Of a stretch of 64,000 bases of DNA, positions 39,505-49,094 are shown one piece after another. A model generated the notes under the pieces. It did not search any database. It was not told where the DNA came from and saw only the letters and a program-made list of their open reading frames with translations. Position numbers and translations under genes: made by a program. Source of the DNA: Candidatus Sabulitectum silens (lineage in GTDB: Bacteria > Fermentibacterota > Fermentibacteria > Fermentibacterales > JCC-6); NCBI GenBank assembly GCA_001875255.1, contig MJAN01000002.1:62001-126000 (forward strand). Reading direction: 5' to 3'. Positions within the stretch are counted from its first letter, which is position 1. Every line of letters starts with the position of its first letter.

Positions 39505-40811
39505 TTATCGGCCTGTTCTTATTTCAGCGTCGGCCAGATCAGCCGCCCTGGAAAGGGCCTCCTCCGGCGACATTCTTCCGTAAAGCACTATTTCCACAGC
39601 CTCGGACAGGAACTCCCTGCCGTCGTACCAGGCTGTTATCTGGGGCTCGAACACGGCGTAATAAAGCTGATCTATCACACCCTGAAGCCCGGGATACATT
39701 TCGATCTTCGCCAGATATGCAGGTTCATCGAGGCTGCTCATTCTGGCGGGGAGATAACCGCTTCCTGCAAACCATCTGGCCTGAATGTCCGGCCGGGTAA
39801 ACCATTTGATGAAGGTCCATCCGGCCTCCACCACCATGGGGTCGTCGTTGCGGAAGAGCACTACATTCGTTCCGGCTATGTAAACACCCTGACGGCGCCC
39901 GGCGGGAAGGGGAGCTGTTCCTATGGTAAATGTGGAAAGGCCGTGTTCGGCCCTCCTGTTCATGTCCTTCACCATGAAGGCAAGGCTGGTGACCGATCCC
40001 TGAACCTGGGCCACCCTGCCGTCTGCAAATGCGTTCTGGTGGTCGTAGCCGGTGGTGAGGTAAGCGGTGGAATCCACATAAAGAAGGGTTGTCATGTATT
40101 CAAGGGCTTCCCTTCCTCGGGAGAATTAAAGGCGGTGGCGGTGGAATCCCGGTTCAGAAGAGACCCTCCTGCCTGGGAGAGGAAACACTCGAATGTCCAT
40201 ACCGATGTGCCGAAGGCAGTTCCCCAGCGGTCGGTGTCGTCCAGCATGTCGCCGTCGGCGTTGGTGTCTTCCGTGAAGAGCTTCAGCAGCTCCCGTTGTT
40301 CCTCCCAGGTTTCCGCCGGAACAACCCCCAGGCTGTCGAACCGGTCGGCGTTGTAATAAATGAGGGGAACGCTCTTGTTGAAGGGAAAGCTGTAGACCCT
40401 TCCATCGAAGGTGTTGTTGGCCTGGAAAACTGGAAAGAAGTCGTTCCACATCTCAGGGGTGAAAGCCGTGTCGGCATCCATGAGGGAATCAAGGGGGACC
40501 AGGGCGCCGCCCCTGATGAGCTGGGCGGTCCAGGTTTCATAGGCCTGGGCAAGCACCGGCGGCGAACCGGCCATTACACCGGCCATTATCTTCTGGCTGA
40601 GGGCGCTGTAGTTGCCCATGCTCACAGGAAGTATCTCGATGTCGGGATGAAGGGCATTGAACTCGGCTATGAGGGTATCTTCCAGCACATCGCCCAGCGG
40701 GCCTCCCATGGCGTGCCAGAACACCACCCGCACAGGCCCCCCTTCCCCGGAACTCCCGTTCCCGCAGGAAGGACTAGAAGCTCCCGCCAGAATTGCAGCC
40801 AGATTTCTCAA
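39505..40811 (-). CDS. Extracellular solute-binding lipoprotein (family 1, sugar type), one frameshift
   Basis: A TTG start at 40811 behind GGGAG gives a lipoprotein-like leader ending SSPSC. The mature part has the family opening VRVVFWHAMGGPLGDVLEDT and later AYETWTAQLIRGGALVPLDS, YSFPFNKSVPLIYYNAD, and FIKWFTRPDIQARWFAGSGY. About 435 residues are encoded with one frameshift near 40115. Such proteins deliver sugars, often oligosaccharides or glycerol-phosphate, to an ABC importer. No permease or ATPase for one is present in the window, so its partner genes are elsewhere. It is followed after 20 bases by the FlgD-Ig-like gene on the same strand. Confidence 0.88.
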
Positions 40812-40909
40812 GAGGGGCTCCCTTCTATTGCTTCCCGCCGTCCGCCGAAAATGTAACACCTAATATATTGCCCGGGCTGGGAAAAAATCAGGACCCTTGA
40901 AAAAGCTAT

Positions 40910-40937
40910 TTGCTCCCGGCGGAAAAATGGCTATAAT
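40910..40937 (+). promoter_or_regulatory. Promoter for the small lipoprotein gene
   Basis: TTGCTC at 40910-40915, 16 bases, then a perfect TATAAT at 40932-40937. The roughly 90-base leader to ATG 41032 ends with AGGAGGGAC. Confidence 0.65.
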
Positions 40938-41031
40938 CAGCCGAACAGTGTTGCATCCACTGTTACCATTTTTGGAGGCCATCGGGCTATTTGTTTAGCC
41001 CGCATACAGTAACACAGGAGGGACTTATCTG

Positions 41032-41498
41032 ATGAAAAAATTCGCACTCGCCCTTACGGCGCTTTTCGTCCTGGCAATCGCCTGCGGCGGAGCCTCGACA
41101 CCGGACTCAGTGGTACAAAAAGCCATCGACGCCTTTGAGAACAAAGACGGCAATGCCCTTATGAGCTGCCTCTCATCTGAAGCCGTGGCTGAGCTCGACG
41201 CCCAGGTGGAAGAGATGAAGGCCACCCCCGAGGAAAGCGCCGCTTTCATGGCAATGCTGGGTATTGAAGTAACCGCCGACGAGATCTCCAACATGTCCGC
41301 AGGCGACTTCATGACAAAAATGTTCGAAAGCCCCATGATGGCCGAGGAAATGCCGGACTCAGCACCGTCGAGATCGGCGAAACCGTCATCGACGGCGAAA
41401 CCGCCACTGTAGAGGTCACCCTCGAGGGCGACACCGACACCGTGAACCTCGTTCTTGAAGACGGCCAGTGGAAGCTTGCCGACATGATGGGAATGTAG
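41032..41498 (+). CDS. Small lipoprotein, DUF4878-like, one frameshift
   Basis: The lipoprotein signal is MKKFALALTALFVLAIAC. The mature domain begins TPDSVVQKAIDAFENKDGNA, typical of small NTF2-like DUF4878 proteins, and ends with strands GETVIDGETATVEVTLEGD and VNLVLEDGQWKLADMMGM. A frameshift near 41365 splits the two, and about 155 residues are encoded. It stands alone between its own promoter and terminator. Function is unknown. Confidence 0.85.
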
Positions 41499-41512
41499 CA
41501 GAAGGTTATTTC

Positions 41513-41536
41513 GGGCGCCTCCGGGGCGCCCTTTTT
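41513..41536 (+). terminator. Rho-independent terminator after the small lipoprotein gene
   Basis: A seven-base stem (GGGCGCC with GGCGCCC) is followed at once by TTTTT at 41532-41536, 15 bases past the stop. This is the best terminator in the window. It just reaches the convergent FmdB gene's stop. Confidence 0.88.
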
Positions 41537-41783
41537 ATTCCTTCGCGGCGGGGCAGGTGGGACAGGTGGGGCAGGTGGAGCACTCGGAAGAGGGTTTCGC
41601 GGGCTTCTTGTAGTCGGTCTGGTAGAAGCCGTTCCCCTTGAAGATGAGGCCGGCGCCGGCGCCGATCAGCCTCTTCACCGGGCCTCCGCACTCGGGGCAG
41701 TCTGTGTCGGGTTCGGCGGACATGGTCTGGAATTTCTCGTATTTTCGGGCGCATTTTTCGCACACGTATTCGTATGTAGGCAT
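41535..41783 (-). CDS. FmdB-family zinc ribbon protein
   Basis: This intact 82-residue protein begins MPTYEYVCEKCARKYEKFQT and has a second cysteine pair in DCPECGGPVKRLIG, the single zinc ribbon of the FmdB family. GLIFKGNGFYQTDYKK is also typical. It ends with a short CPTCPTCPAAKE repeat, encoded by GGCAGGTGG-like tandem units on the plus strand, which may vary in length. Function is unknown. The ATG at 41783 was chosen because the family starts there. Confidence 0.9.
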   Translation of the reverse strand: MPTYEYVCEKCARKYEKFQTMSAEPDTDCPECGGPVKRLIGAGAGLIFKGNGFYQTDYKKPAKPSSECSTCPTCPTCPAAKE

Positions 41784-41847
41784 TGATGTCCTCTCATGTT
41801 TGCTATTTCTCGGGAATATAATACAGACGGCAATCCTCAAAGGTTCC

Positions 41848-42830
41848 TCAGGAGGGTTCCTCTATCTTTAGATTGCCCCTGGAAACCGCCAGCCCGGCTA
41901 CTATGACGGGCAGGAACTGGGTTGCGTGGAAAAAAATGGCCATGGCCTTGGCCCTGGGTTCGGGAATGCCGGTGATCACAGGGAAGAGAACCCCCAGGGC
42001 GTAATGGACCGTTCCCGCCCCGGCGGGGGTGGGTATCAGCATCCCGAAACCGGAAAGCACCAGGACCAGCGGGGGATAGTACCATTCCCAGGGTATGTCC
42101 AGGGCCAGGAAAACCGGGATCGCCGAGGCGCATAACGCCAGCCAGACACCTAGTGAAAGCGCGGTAACCCGAATTATCTCACCTGGATCCTTCAGTATGT
42201 CAAGCCCGGCGGCGAAATCCAGAAGCATTCTCTCCACCCTGGCCGCCATCCTGTGGAAACCGAACCTTTTGAGGGGCCACACTATCACGGCGACGGTCCT
42301 GCCGTGCCATTTCCCCAGGGCTATGAGTACCAGCAGTATGACTGCATAGCCCACCCCGGCGGCTATGAGGCCGCTCCGCACGGCAACGGAAAGGCTTTCC
42401 CACATGGCGGCCATTACTACGATGGCGAGGCCGGTCAGTGTAAGGCCGTCGAAAAGCCTTGCCACCACCACCGTTGCGAAGGACGAGGCAAAGGGTATTC
42501 CCGTTTTACGTGTAAGCAGCGCTGAACGGGCGAACTCGCCAAGACGGCCCGGAAGGACGCTGTTCAGCATGAAACCTGTTATCAGGGTGGGGTTGCGGAG
42601 GTCTTCTTTACCTTGCCCACCGGGGCAAGAAGGGTGACCCACCTGTATATCCTGAAGAGGTAGCTGAGGGCCAGTGCAGGAAGCACCGCAAGGGCATAAC
42701 CCCACCCGGCGGTCTGAAAAACGGCGGAAAGTTCATTCCAGTCGGTTTTCCTGAAGGTGAGCCAGATGGTGAGAAGCGCTATGGCGGTACCAATGAGCAG
42801 TTTTACGGAGGAGGCCCGGTTAATCTTCAA
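41848..42830 (-). CDS. Lysylphosphatidylglycerol synthase TM-region/UPF0104 family membrane protein, one frameshift
   Basis: This integral membrane protein has about eight hydrophobic helices (VKLLIGTAIALLTIWLTF, then VLPALALSYLFRIYRWVTLL). The family signature LITGFMLNSVLPGRLGEFAR is followed by LVLSGFGMLIPTPAGAGTVH. Members resemble the flippase part of MprF and are often encoded with glycosyltransferases. It starts at TTG 42830, inside the end of the SIS gene, and has one frameshift near 42595 (VGKVK then EDLRNP). About 327 residues are encoded. It may flip a lipid-linked molecule across the inner membrane, as suits the neighbouring glycan genes. Confidence 0.82.
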
Positions 42831-43380
42831 GGGCTGCCTCCACCCCGAAGCAAACGGCGTGGATGGCCACCAGCATCCGCTCCTGGGTGTGGCTGGTCTC
42901 CATGGCCGAGGAACTCCAGTGCATGTCCGCCCAGGGAACACTTCCGCAGGCGGCGGATGTGAAGGCCAGGACCAGAAGGCCCATCTCCCTTGCCTTTATG
43001 GCTGCCCTGACCACGTTTTCGCTGGTGCCGCTGGTTGACAGGGCTATCAGTATGTCCCCGGGCCTTCCAAGGGCTTCCACCTGCCTTTCGAAAATCCTGT
43101 GGAAACCGTAGTCGTTTCCCAGTGCGGTTATCACCGCAGGGTCTGAGGCAAGGGCCACCGCCGGGAGTCCCCGCCGTTCTGCCCGAAACCTTCCCACAAG
43201 TTCACCGGCGAAGTGGGAGGCGTCGGCGGCGCTGCCGCCGTTCCCGCAGATCAGCACCTTGCCCCCTCGCTGAAGACCCGGGATATCTCCCCGGTTATCC
43301 TACGGAGGGTGGGACCGTCGATGTCCTTCGAGGAGAATACCGCCCCTCGATGTATCCGGCTACAGTATTTTTTCAGCCAT
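42820..43380 (-). CDS. gmhA: SIS-domain phosphoheptose isomerase-like protein, one internal frameshift
   Basis: The sequence KVLICGNGGSAADASHFAGE and LVGRFRAERRGLPAVALASD are hallmarks of GmhA sedoheptulose-7-phosphate isomerases, which start ADP- or GDP-heptose synthesis for surface glycans. ALSTSGTSENVVRAAIKA adds the sugar-phosphate loop. As read, the N-terminus is in frame with the end of rfbD. If the six-A run at 43368-43373 is really seven, the gene starts with ATG GCT GAA AAA AAA (43380) and overlaps rfbD by about 20 bases. A break near 43262 (SEG to KVLICG) also needs one base. About 187 residues are encoded. Other SIS sugar isomerases are possible. Confidence 0.8.
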
Positions 43381-44158
43381 ATCTCCATTGCCTCTTCCAG
43401 TGGTGGCATCTTTATTTCACGCCGGGTTCCCAGTGCCGACCAAAGGGGTCTAGGCGCCGGAAGGCCCAGCTGTCCCCATTCCACGGGTATCACCCTTCCC
43501 CTGCGCAAACGCTGCCTCAGCGAGCAGGCCAGGAAGAATGGGGTAACCCCGCCGGGGTTCACGCAATGATACAAGCCCCTGTGCCCATCATCAAAGGCCA
43601 TGGTTTCCAGGCTTCCGCCAGATCCTCCACGAAGGTTACGCAGGCGGTCTGATCCGCAACGGCGGAAACCTCCCCCAGGGTTTTGAGCCTGTCAGCCATC
43701 CAGGGGAGCATTCCTTTTTTTCCCACCAGCCATGAGGTTCTCACCACGGCGTTGGCCGGGTTCTCCAGGGCGGCTGCCTCGCCTCTGTATTTGCTCGCTG
43801 CGTAACGGTTCACCGGGTTAACCGGGCTGGTCTCGGTGAGGTACTCGCCGCCGCCGTCGGTGAACACGTGGTCTGTTGAGATGGTTATGAGCCTTACACC
43901 GGTGCCCGCCAGTATTGTCACCCCACCGTGATGCACATTCTCCGCCAGGGACGGATTCCTTTCGCAGAGATCCACACCGGTGATGGCCGCGGTGTTCACT
44001 ATGACATCCGGGCGGTAACCGTCAATGACCGGCAGTATGCTTCCGGGGACCGTCACGTCCGCCTCGGGGAGGTCAACTCCCAGACACCTGTCCCCGAAGC
44101 GTTTTACCAGCTCAAGGCCAAGCATTCCCCTGGCACCTGTAACAAGGATCCTGCTCAA
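43360..44158 (-). CDS. dTDP-4-dehydrorhamnose reductase-like protein (RmlD/RfbD family), two frameshifts
   Basis: This short-chain reductase has the N-terminal NAD-binding motif ILVTGARGMLGLELVKRFG. ITGVDLCERNPSLAENVH and NRYAASKYRGEAAALENP are typical, the latter with the YxxxK catalytic pair, along with VRTSWLVGKKGMLPWMADRL. The C-terminus APRPLWSALGTRREIKMPP matches the family end. Frames break near 43600 and, in the A run at 43368-43373, just before the expected stop (KKIL then TAG at 43360). About 265 residues are encoded, starting at TTG 44158, which overlaps the upstream stop. It makes a deoxysugar precursor for surface polysaccharide, although the other rml genes are not in the window. 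Confidence 0.82.
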
Positions 44159-44889
44159 TTAATCTCCCTCTTCGGAAGGGGAAGCGCTGGAAGGGGTTTG
44201 TCATCAAGCACCAGCCGGGGTATCTCCCTTGTCAGCAGGTCCCAGGAAATCCCGGTGGAGTCCTCGAGACGGGCCTTCAGCACCTGGTCCAGAATGTGGT
44301 CCGAAGGCGAGTGGGCATCGCTGCACAGTCCGTGGGCAAGGCCCTTTTCCAGAATCCGCCTGGCGGTTGCGGCGTATTTTTCAAAACGAAGGGAACGGGC
44401 GCTTACAAGTGTGCCGCACCCCATGGCGGAAAGGGTTACAAGCCTTCGGGGCTTCCTGCGACACCACCTGTACCGCTCAGGGTGGGCCACCAGGGGGAAA
44501 TATCCCATTTTCAGTATTCTCTTCAGGTGAAAACGGGTTTCAAGCCAGGTAATTCCCGTGGAGAACTCCACCAGCACCCAACCGGTACCGGGATAACGAA
44601 CAAGCTCCAGTGGGGCGAGCTCCAGCCCGGATACCAAAAGCTCCCCCGCCGGAATGAGTTCGAACTCCACCGTTCCCTCAACGGATTCAACGAAGGCGGT
44701 CACCCTGCGGGAACGCACTTCAATCACCCTCCCGGGCATGGAGGTGCTGTAATGGGGAGTGACGGCCACGGAGGAACAGCTGTCATAAATGGAGTTCATT
44801 GAATCCAGGATGGCTCTGGCCTCTTTGCCGTTCCGTGCGCCGTCGTCTACTCCGGGAACTATATGGGAGTGAAGGTCTATTACATGCAG
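44155..44889 (-). CDS. CpsB/YwqE-type tyrosine-protein phosphatase (PHP fold)
   Basis: The motif DLHSHIVPGVDDGARN opens the PHP metal site. VAVTPHYSTSMPGRVIEVRS, PLVAHPERYRWC and GLCSDAHSPSDHILDQVL supply further ligands. Homologues CpsB and YwqE dephosphorylate tyrosine kinases that control capsule export. The domain begins HVIDLHSH, but no ATG, GTG or TTG is in place nearby: the codon just before is CTG at 44889, preceded by AAGGGAAG. Either CTG is the start or a base is missing. About 244 residues are encoded. It leads the cassette cpsB-like, rmlD-like, gmhA-like, flippase-like. Confidence 0.85.
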   Translation of the reverse strand: MHVIDLHSHIVPGVDDGARNGKEARAILDSMNSIYDSCSSVAVTPHYSTSMPGRVIEVRSRRVTAFVESVEGTVEFELIPAGELLVSGLELAPLELVRYPGTGWVLVEFSTGITWLETRFHLKRILKMGYFPLVAHPERYRWCRRKPRRLVTLSAMGCGTLVSARSLRFEKYAATARRILEKGLAHGLCSDAHSPSDHILDQVLKARLEDSTGISWDLLTREIPRLVLDDKPLPALPLPKREIN

Positions 44890-44951
44890 ATTAGTACTTC
44901 CCTTCCCAGAAGATATATTCTGGCAGGGGAATATCTTTGGATGGGGGTTCT

Positions 44952-45399
44952 GTGTCAAAACCGTACTGCTGGCCATGTTGGCGATCATAGCGTGGCGAAG
45001 GCGTCCGAGGGGGAGGAAAAAGCCCTTGACAGGCTTTCCATGACCACCGATATGCTTCTGTCCATTGGCGAGGAAATGGTGGGGGAACCTGTGAGCGGCA
45101 TGATAGTCACCGGAGACACCCTTATGGTGGATGTAAATCTTTCCACGGAATACAGTTACTCATTTATAATATGGACCGATTCTGCCTTCAATCACGTTGA
45201 TTTCTGGCTTACCAATCCCCTTGGAGCCACCCCCAGGGGTGATGTGAGCGATCATACGACACTTGCGATAATCCCCGACTCAACGGAATCGGGCACATGG
45301 CAGCTGGGAATGGAACTACTCGAGGGAGCCTACTCCGACACCGCCTTCTACGCCGCGGCCATTTTCCGAGCCCGGAGGGTTCCCCAGCAGGGCTACTAG
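44952..45399 (+). CDS. Exported protein with PPC-like beta domain, two frameshifts near start
   Basis: If one A and one G are restored near 44960 and 44992, a GTG at 44952 encodes an ideal signal peptide (MSKTVLLAMLAIIAVAKA) that runs into SEGEEKALDRLSMTTDMLLS. The mature part (VSGMIVTGDTLMVDVNLSTE, then FIIWTDSAFNHVDFWLTNPL, then TESGTWQLGMELLEGAYSD) resembles bacterial pre-peptidase C-terminal (PPC) domains. I see no catalytic module. About 148 residues are encoded. It is divergent from the cpsB-like gene and its last 80 bases overlap the convergent methyltransferase frame. Confidence 0.6.
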
Positions 45400-45915
45400 C
45401 GCCAGAACCCCTTCTCCGGGAACCTCCCTTGCCGGAAGGAATCCCGCGGCCCTTAACCCCTGCCTGAGCCCTTCAAGGGACTGCCTTCGACATGTTATCA
45501 CCATGGTTCCCCGGGGTCTGAGCAGATGGGCCCCGGCGAAGATGAACCTGTGAACCGTCATCGGTGTTCCCTGTCTTGCCTGAGCCCTCAACCTGTTCGG
45601 CGAGGGACGGCCCCTGCCTGAAACGAAGTAGGGTGGGTTTGCCAGGACCAGGTCGGCGCAGCCCCTCCTGAAGGCTCTCACTGCGGTTTCCACAGGGCAC
45701 AGAACAGGTTCACCGAACCTGCGGTCAAACCGGGCCAGGGCTTCCGGGGATTTGTCTATCCCCACTGCGAGCCCTTTTCCGGAGTGGTCCATGCACCTGA
45801 GAACCCCACCGGTGCCGGTGCCCAGGTCTATACACACCTTGAATGGTATTGAAGAGGCTAAACGGGCCAGCAGAAGGGTATCCGAGGTTACTTCCCTTCC
45901 GGAAACCGTCCTCAG
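45316..45915 (-). CDS. N6-adenine methyltransferase of the TrmN6/small methyltransferase family
   Basis: The S-adenosylmethionine fold is clear (VCIDLGTGTGGVLRCMDHSG). ADLVLANPPYFVSGRGR contains the NPPY motif of adenine-N6 methyltransferases, and GTPMTVHRFIFAGAHLLRPR is typical of tRNA1(Val) A37 methyltransferase TrmN6. The N-terminal GREVTSDTLLLARLAS aligns with the start of that family but is about 20 residues short. No standard start codon precedes it; a CTG at 45915 overlaps the lipoprotein stop. Its 3' end overlaps the convergent gene by 84 bases, so a missing base near 45400 is likely. tRNA is the probable substrate. Confidence 0.78.
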   Translation of the reverse strand: MRTVSGREVTSDTLLLARLASSIPFKVCIDLGTGTGGVLRCMDHSGKGLAVGIDKSPEALARFDRRFGEPVLCPVETAVRAFRRGCADLVLANPPYFVSGRGRPSPNRLRAQARQGTPMTVHRFIFAGAHLLRPRGTMVITCRRQSLEGLRQGLRAAGFLPAREVPGEGVLALVALLGNPPGSENGRGVEGGVGVGSLE

Positions 45916-46476
45916 CGGTACACCGCCTTTGCAACCCCCCAGGTCTTGAACGGTGTGGACTGGCTGAACCTGTTGTCGTACCAGGCCCCCACCGACCAGA
46001 AACCGTTCTCGTCCTCTATCATGTGCAGTTCGGCTATGCCGAAGGCCGGGCTGTGCTGCGCCCCGGGAATCTGAATGGTGTACTGTCTGTAAATGGTGAC
46101 GCTGTCTGGGCGCCGGGGGGTCGGGGCTGGATGCAATGAAACTGAAATCGGCGCTGATCAGGCTGTCCTCGGGAACCGCACCGTAGATCTGGCCAATGGT
46201 GAGGTTCTCTATTCCCTTGTTCCAGTCTGTGAAATCAAGGGTGGGATAATCATCAATGTCGTTGTTGTCCGCGTAGAACATGAATGAATCGTGGAGGCAG
46301 TCGAGGTACTGTGCGGAAAGGCCGTTCAGCGCCGACTGCATGTTCTCCACCACGATGTCCGGGCTGGTCGGGGTCTGCCATACCACACCGCCGCCGGAGG
46401 GGTCCGCGGGGCTCCGGGGTTCGAAAAGGTCGCAGGAGAACAGGAACAGAACCGACAGGCACAGGAGATATCTCAT
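45912..46476 (-). CDS. Putative lipoprotein of unknown function, one frameshift
   Basis: The signal peptide and lipobox are MRYLLCLSVLFLFSC. The mature part contains ENMQSALNGLSAQYLDCLHD and a later NTF2-like segment (ELHMIEDENGFWSVGAWYDN), so it may bind a small ligand. A frameshift near 46135 changes frame between SADFSFIAS and TPRRPDSVTIYRQYTI. About 188 residues are encoded. It lies between the beta-barrel gene and the methyltransferase gene on the same strand. Confidence 0.72.
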
Positions 46477-46483
46477 TGTATGC

Positions 46484-48282
46484 TCACATCCTTATGTTGA
46501 ATCCCACATTGGCTTTCCAGTAGCTATCCCTGTCCGGGTCGGCGTAGAAAGACCTGGTGATGTTGGCGTTCAGGGTCCCCCCATGGTGTCGATGGCGGAC
46601 CTGATCCCGACATGGTGTATGTGGTCGGTGCTCTGTATTCCGTAGGCCATTCTGTTCCTGGAATAGTACTGGTATGAGTAGGTGGGGGTGATGCCAACTG
46701 AACTGGATACATGGAATCCGGCATCCAGTGTGATGGTGTTGTTAAGGGTCTCCTCGCTTCTCAGGAAAGCCCCATTCTCAAGATTGCCCTGGTCGTTGAA
46801 GGTGAACCGGTGGGAGATCCCAGGGTGGTGCTGTCAGATGACACCCTGCTCAGGGAGAATGATTCGTCCAGCCTTCTGAAGAGCCTGTCCGGTACACCGG
46901 CCTCTTCGGGGAAAATGTAGTTGGTGTAGGTGGCGGTGATCTTTACCGACTGGTTTATTTTCCAGTCGTTGCCCAGGTCATACCTGTAGCCGGGGAGAAT
47001 GCGTAGGTGGACGAAATTTTGGAGTTGGCGCTCTGTGATGCCATAATGTAATAGAGATATCTCTCCTGGCCGTTCATGGAGCAGGTGATGGTGAATCTCT
47101 CGGAAAGGGGAATGCTGGAACTGATGGATATCAGCTCCCTGTATTCGTCGCGGTCGTAGTCGTTCCTGTAAACCAGGGAGTCCACATCCTCCACCTCGGT
47201 GTCGTATGAGTAGAGCTCAACGAGCCTCTGGAATGTGATCCTTGACCCGCCGGGGGTGTATGTGAGGGTAATGTTCAGCAGCTTGTCGTCGATGGATTCG
47301 TTCAGCTGGTAGTACTGTCCGGTGCCGTATATCAGCGAAGTGTTCTCCTTTTCATCGATGCTTCTGTCGAAGGCGAAGGAAAGCTCGATGTCATCGGCGA
47401 ACTCCCAGATCAGGTTGGACCCCAGATACCTTCCCTGCGGTCGTTGTTCCTGGGATCGTCGATGGTGGAGTCGGGTACCGTGCTCTCATAGTAGTCATTC
47501 TCATCGGAGAAGCCTGTGGTAAATGTAATGAACACACCGGGAAGTATTTCGGGAAGCTCGGCGGTTTCCGAATGGCTCCAGGTTTCACCGCGCTTCGCCT
47601 CCAGGGAGTCGATGTAGATAATCGAGTTCCGCTGGCCGGAAAGCTGGGCATTCAGGCTTCCCCCCCTGAAACTCTCCGGGAAATAGTAGCTGAGCCTTGC
47701 GTTGAGGCCGTCGGTGTAGTTCTCGGTTTCGTTTCCGTAGGAGCGGTTCTCGGTAAAACCCAGGGAGGTGTTGATCCCGTTGAAAAGGGTCTTTGTTACA
47801 GTGGCGCTTATCCTGTGGAAGTTGCCGTCGTTGTTCCCGGTCTGGGTGGTGTCGCCGGAGGTCCTGATGTAGTCAATGTTCTGAAGCCCCACGGAAACAT
47901 TGGTGTTCAGCCAGCCCCCCCGGGAATACCTGATGGAGCCGGTGGCGGATTCGGTCTGATCGTCCCGGACCCTGTCACCGTAGCGGTCCTCCAGGGAAAC
48001 GCTTCTCTGGAAGGAAGAGGACATCTCCACCCCCCGGAGGGGTTTCCAGCTCAGGGAACCGGAACCGTTCCTGCCGTCTATGAACCTGTCGAGGCCCTCT
48101 GTTCTTTCCGCGGAGAAGGTGCCGTTCCCGCTGAGGTTCACCTCCGGGGAAACCACCTGATTAACCGAAAAACTGTTGGTAAGCTTGCTGGTCTCCTTGA
48201 CCTGGTCCATGTTCAGATTGTAGCTGAAGTCGAACCCCGGGCAAAGGGCGGCCAGCACCAGTATTGAAAACAGATACCTCAA
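46484..48282 (-). CDS. Outer-membrane beta-barrel protein, several frameshifts
   Basis: It has the signal peptide MRYLFSILVLAALCPG. The rest is about 570 residues of alternating amphipathic strands with many aromatic and asparagine/threonine turns (WLNTNVSVGLQNIDYIRTSG, RFTITCSMNGQERYLYYIMA, GITPTYSYQYYSRNRMAYGI). Its end is ANVGFNIRM. Frames break near 47420, 47000, 46820 and 46585. It resembles large barrels that stand alone in candidate-phylum genomes and has no plug domain I can see. Its start overlaps the rsmA stop by four bases, so translation is coupled to that housekeeping gene. Confidence 0.72.
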
Positions 48283-49094
48283 ATTACAGCCTTTCCAGCA
48301 AGTTCAGCGAACTTCTCCGGGGGTATTCTCTCGGCCCTGAGGTCAGGGTCTATGGAGGCGGCCCCCAGCATCGCCTCGGCGGCTTCCCGTCCGAAAACGG
48401 AAGTAAGACAGTTTATAACCTTTTTGCGCCGGGAGGAGAAGGCTGCCTTGACGATCCTTCCGTAAACGGCGTACTCTTCACGGTTAAGGGGAGGATCCTC
48501 CTTCCTGGTAAGGACCACCACCCTGGATGACACCTTCGGCCGGGGCATGAACTCACCGGGAGCCAGGTCGAAAAGCTTCTTCACCGTGAACCAGGGCCAA
48601 ACCATCAGGGCCAGCCTCCCGTAATCCCTGCCGCCCTCCAGGCAGCACAGCCTGGCGGCCATTTCCCTCTGAAGCATCATTACGGCGGTCCCCACCCCGG
48701 AGAAAAGGGGCTCGCATATCCGTAGAACAGCCTGGGAAGAGATGTTGTATGGAAGGTTCGAGGCAATGGCTTCGAAGGGATAACCCGGCAGGGCGAGTGG
48801 GTCCGCACCCAGGAAATCACCCTGGATGGTATTGACCCCAGGGTATTCAGTGGTCATCCTTGCCGCCAGTTCTTCCGAGAGCTCGATGGCCGTGACCCTG
48901 TGCCCGGAGGCCGCCAGGGGCTCGGTAAGGGCGCCAAGGCCGGGACCGATCTCAAGAACGGAAAGGGGCTTATCCCCCAGTGCCCTGGCAATCTTCCTTG
49001 CGGCCAGAGGGTTCACAAGGAAATTCTGCCCCATGGACTTCTCTGCCCTGATACCCAGTTCAGCCAGGGCCTGTCTGGTTTCCCTGGCGTTCAT
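48279..49094 (-). CDS. rsmA: 16S rRNA (adenine1518/1519-N6) dimethyltransferase
   Basis: This intact 271-residue protein dimethylates two adenines in helix 45 of 16S rRNA. It has the N-terminal KSMGQNFLVNPLAARKIARA, methyl-donor site LEIGPGLGALTEPLAASGH, catalytic NLPYNISSQAVLRI, and PRPKVSSRVVVL near the C-terminus. Its ATG overlaps the TatD/radical SAM stop (ATGA). The preserved frame in such a gene shows that not every gene in the window carries a break. Confidence 0.97.
   Translation of the reverse strand: MNARETRQALAELGIRAEKSMGQNFLVNPLAARKIARALGDKPLSVLEIGPGLGALTEPLAASGHRVTAIELSEELAARMTTEYPGVNTIQGDFLGADPLALPGYPFEAIASNLPYNISSQAVLRICEPLFSGVGTAVMMLQREMAARLCCLEGGRDYGRLALMVWPWFTVKKLFDLAPGEFMPRPKVSSRVVVLTRKEDPPLNREEYAVYGRIVKAAFSSRRKKVINCLTSVFGREAAEAMLGAASIDPDLRAERIPPEKFAELAGKAVI

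Noticed and set aside
41545-41590. Short GGCAGGTGG-like tandem repeat as a CRISPR or regulatory repeat
   Set aside because: It encodes the CPT repeats at the end of the FmdB zinc ribbon protein and has no spacers.
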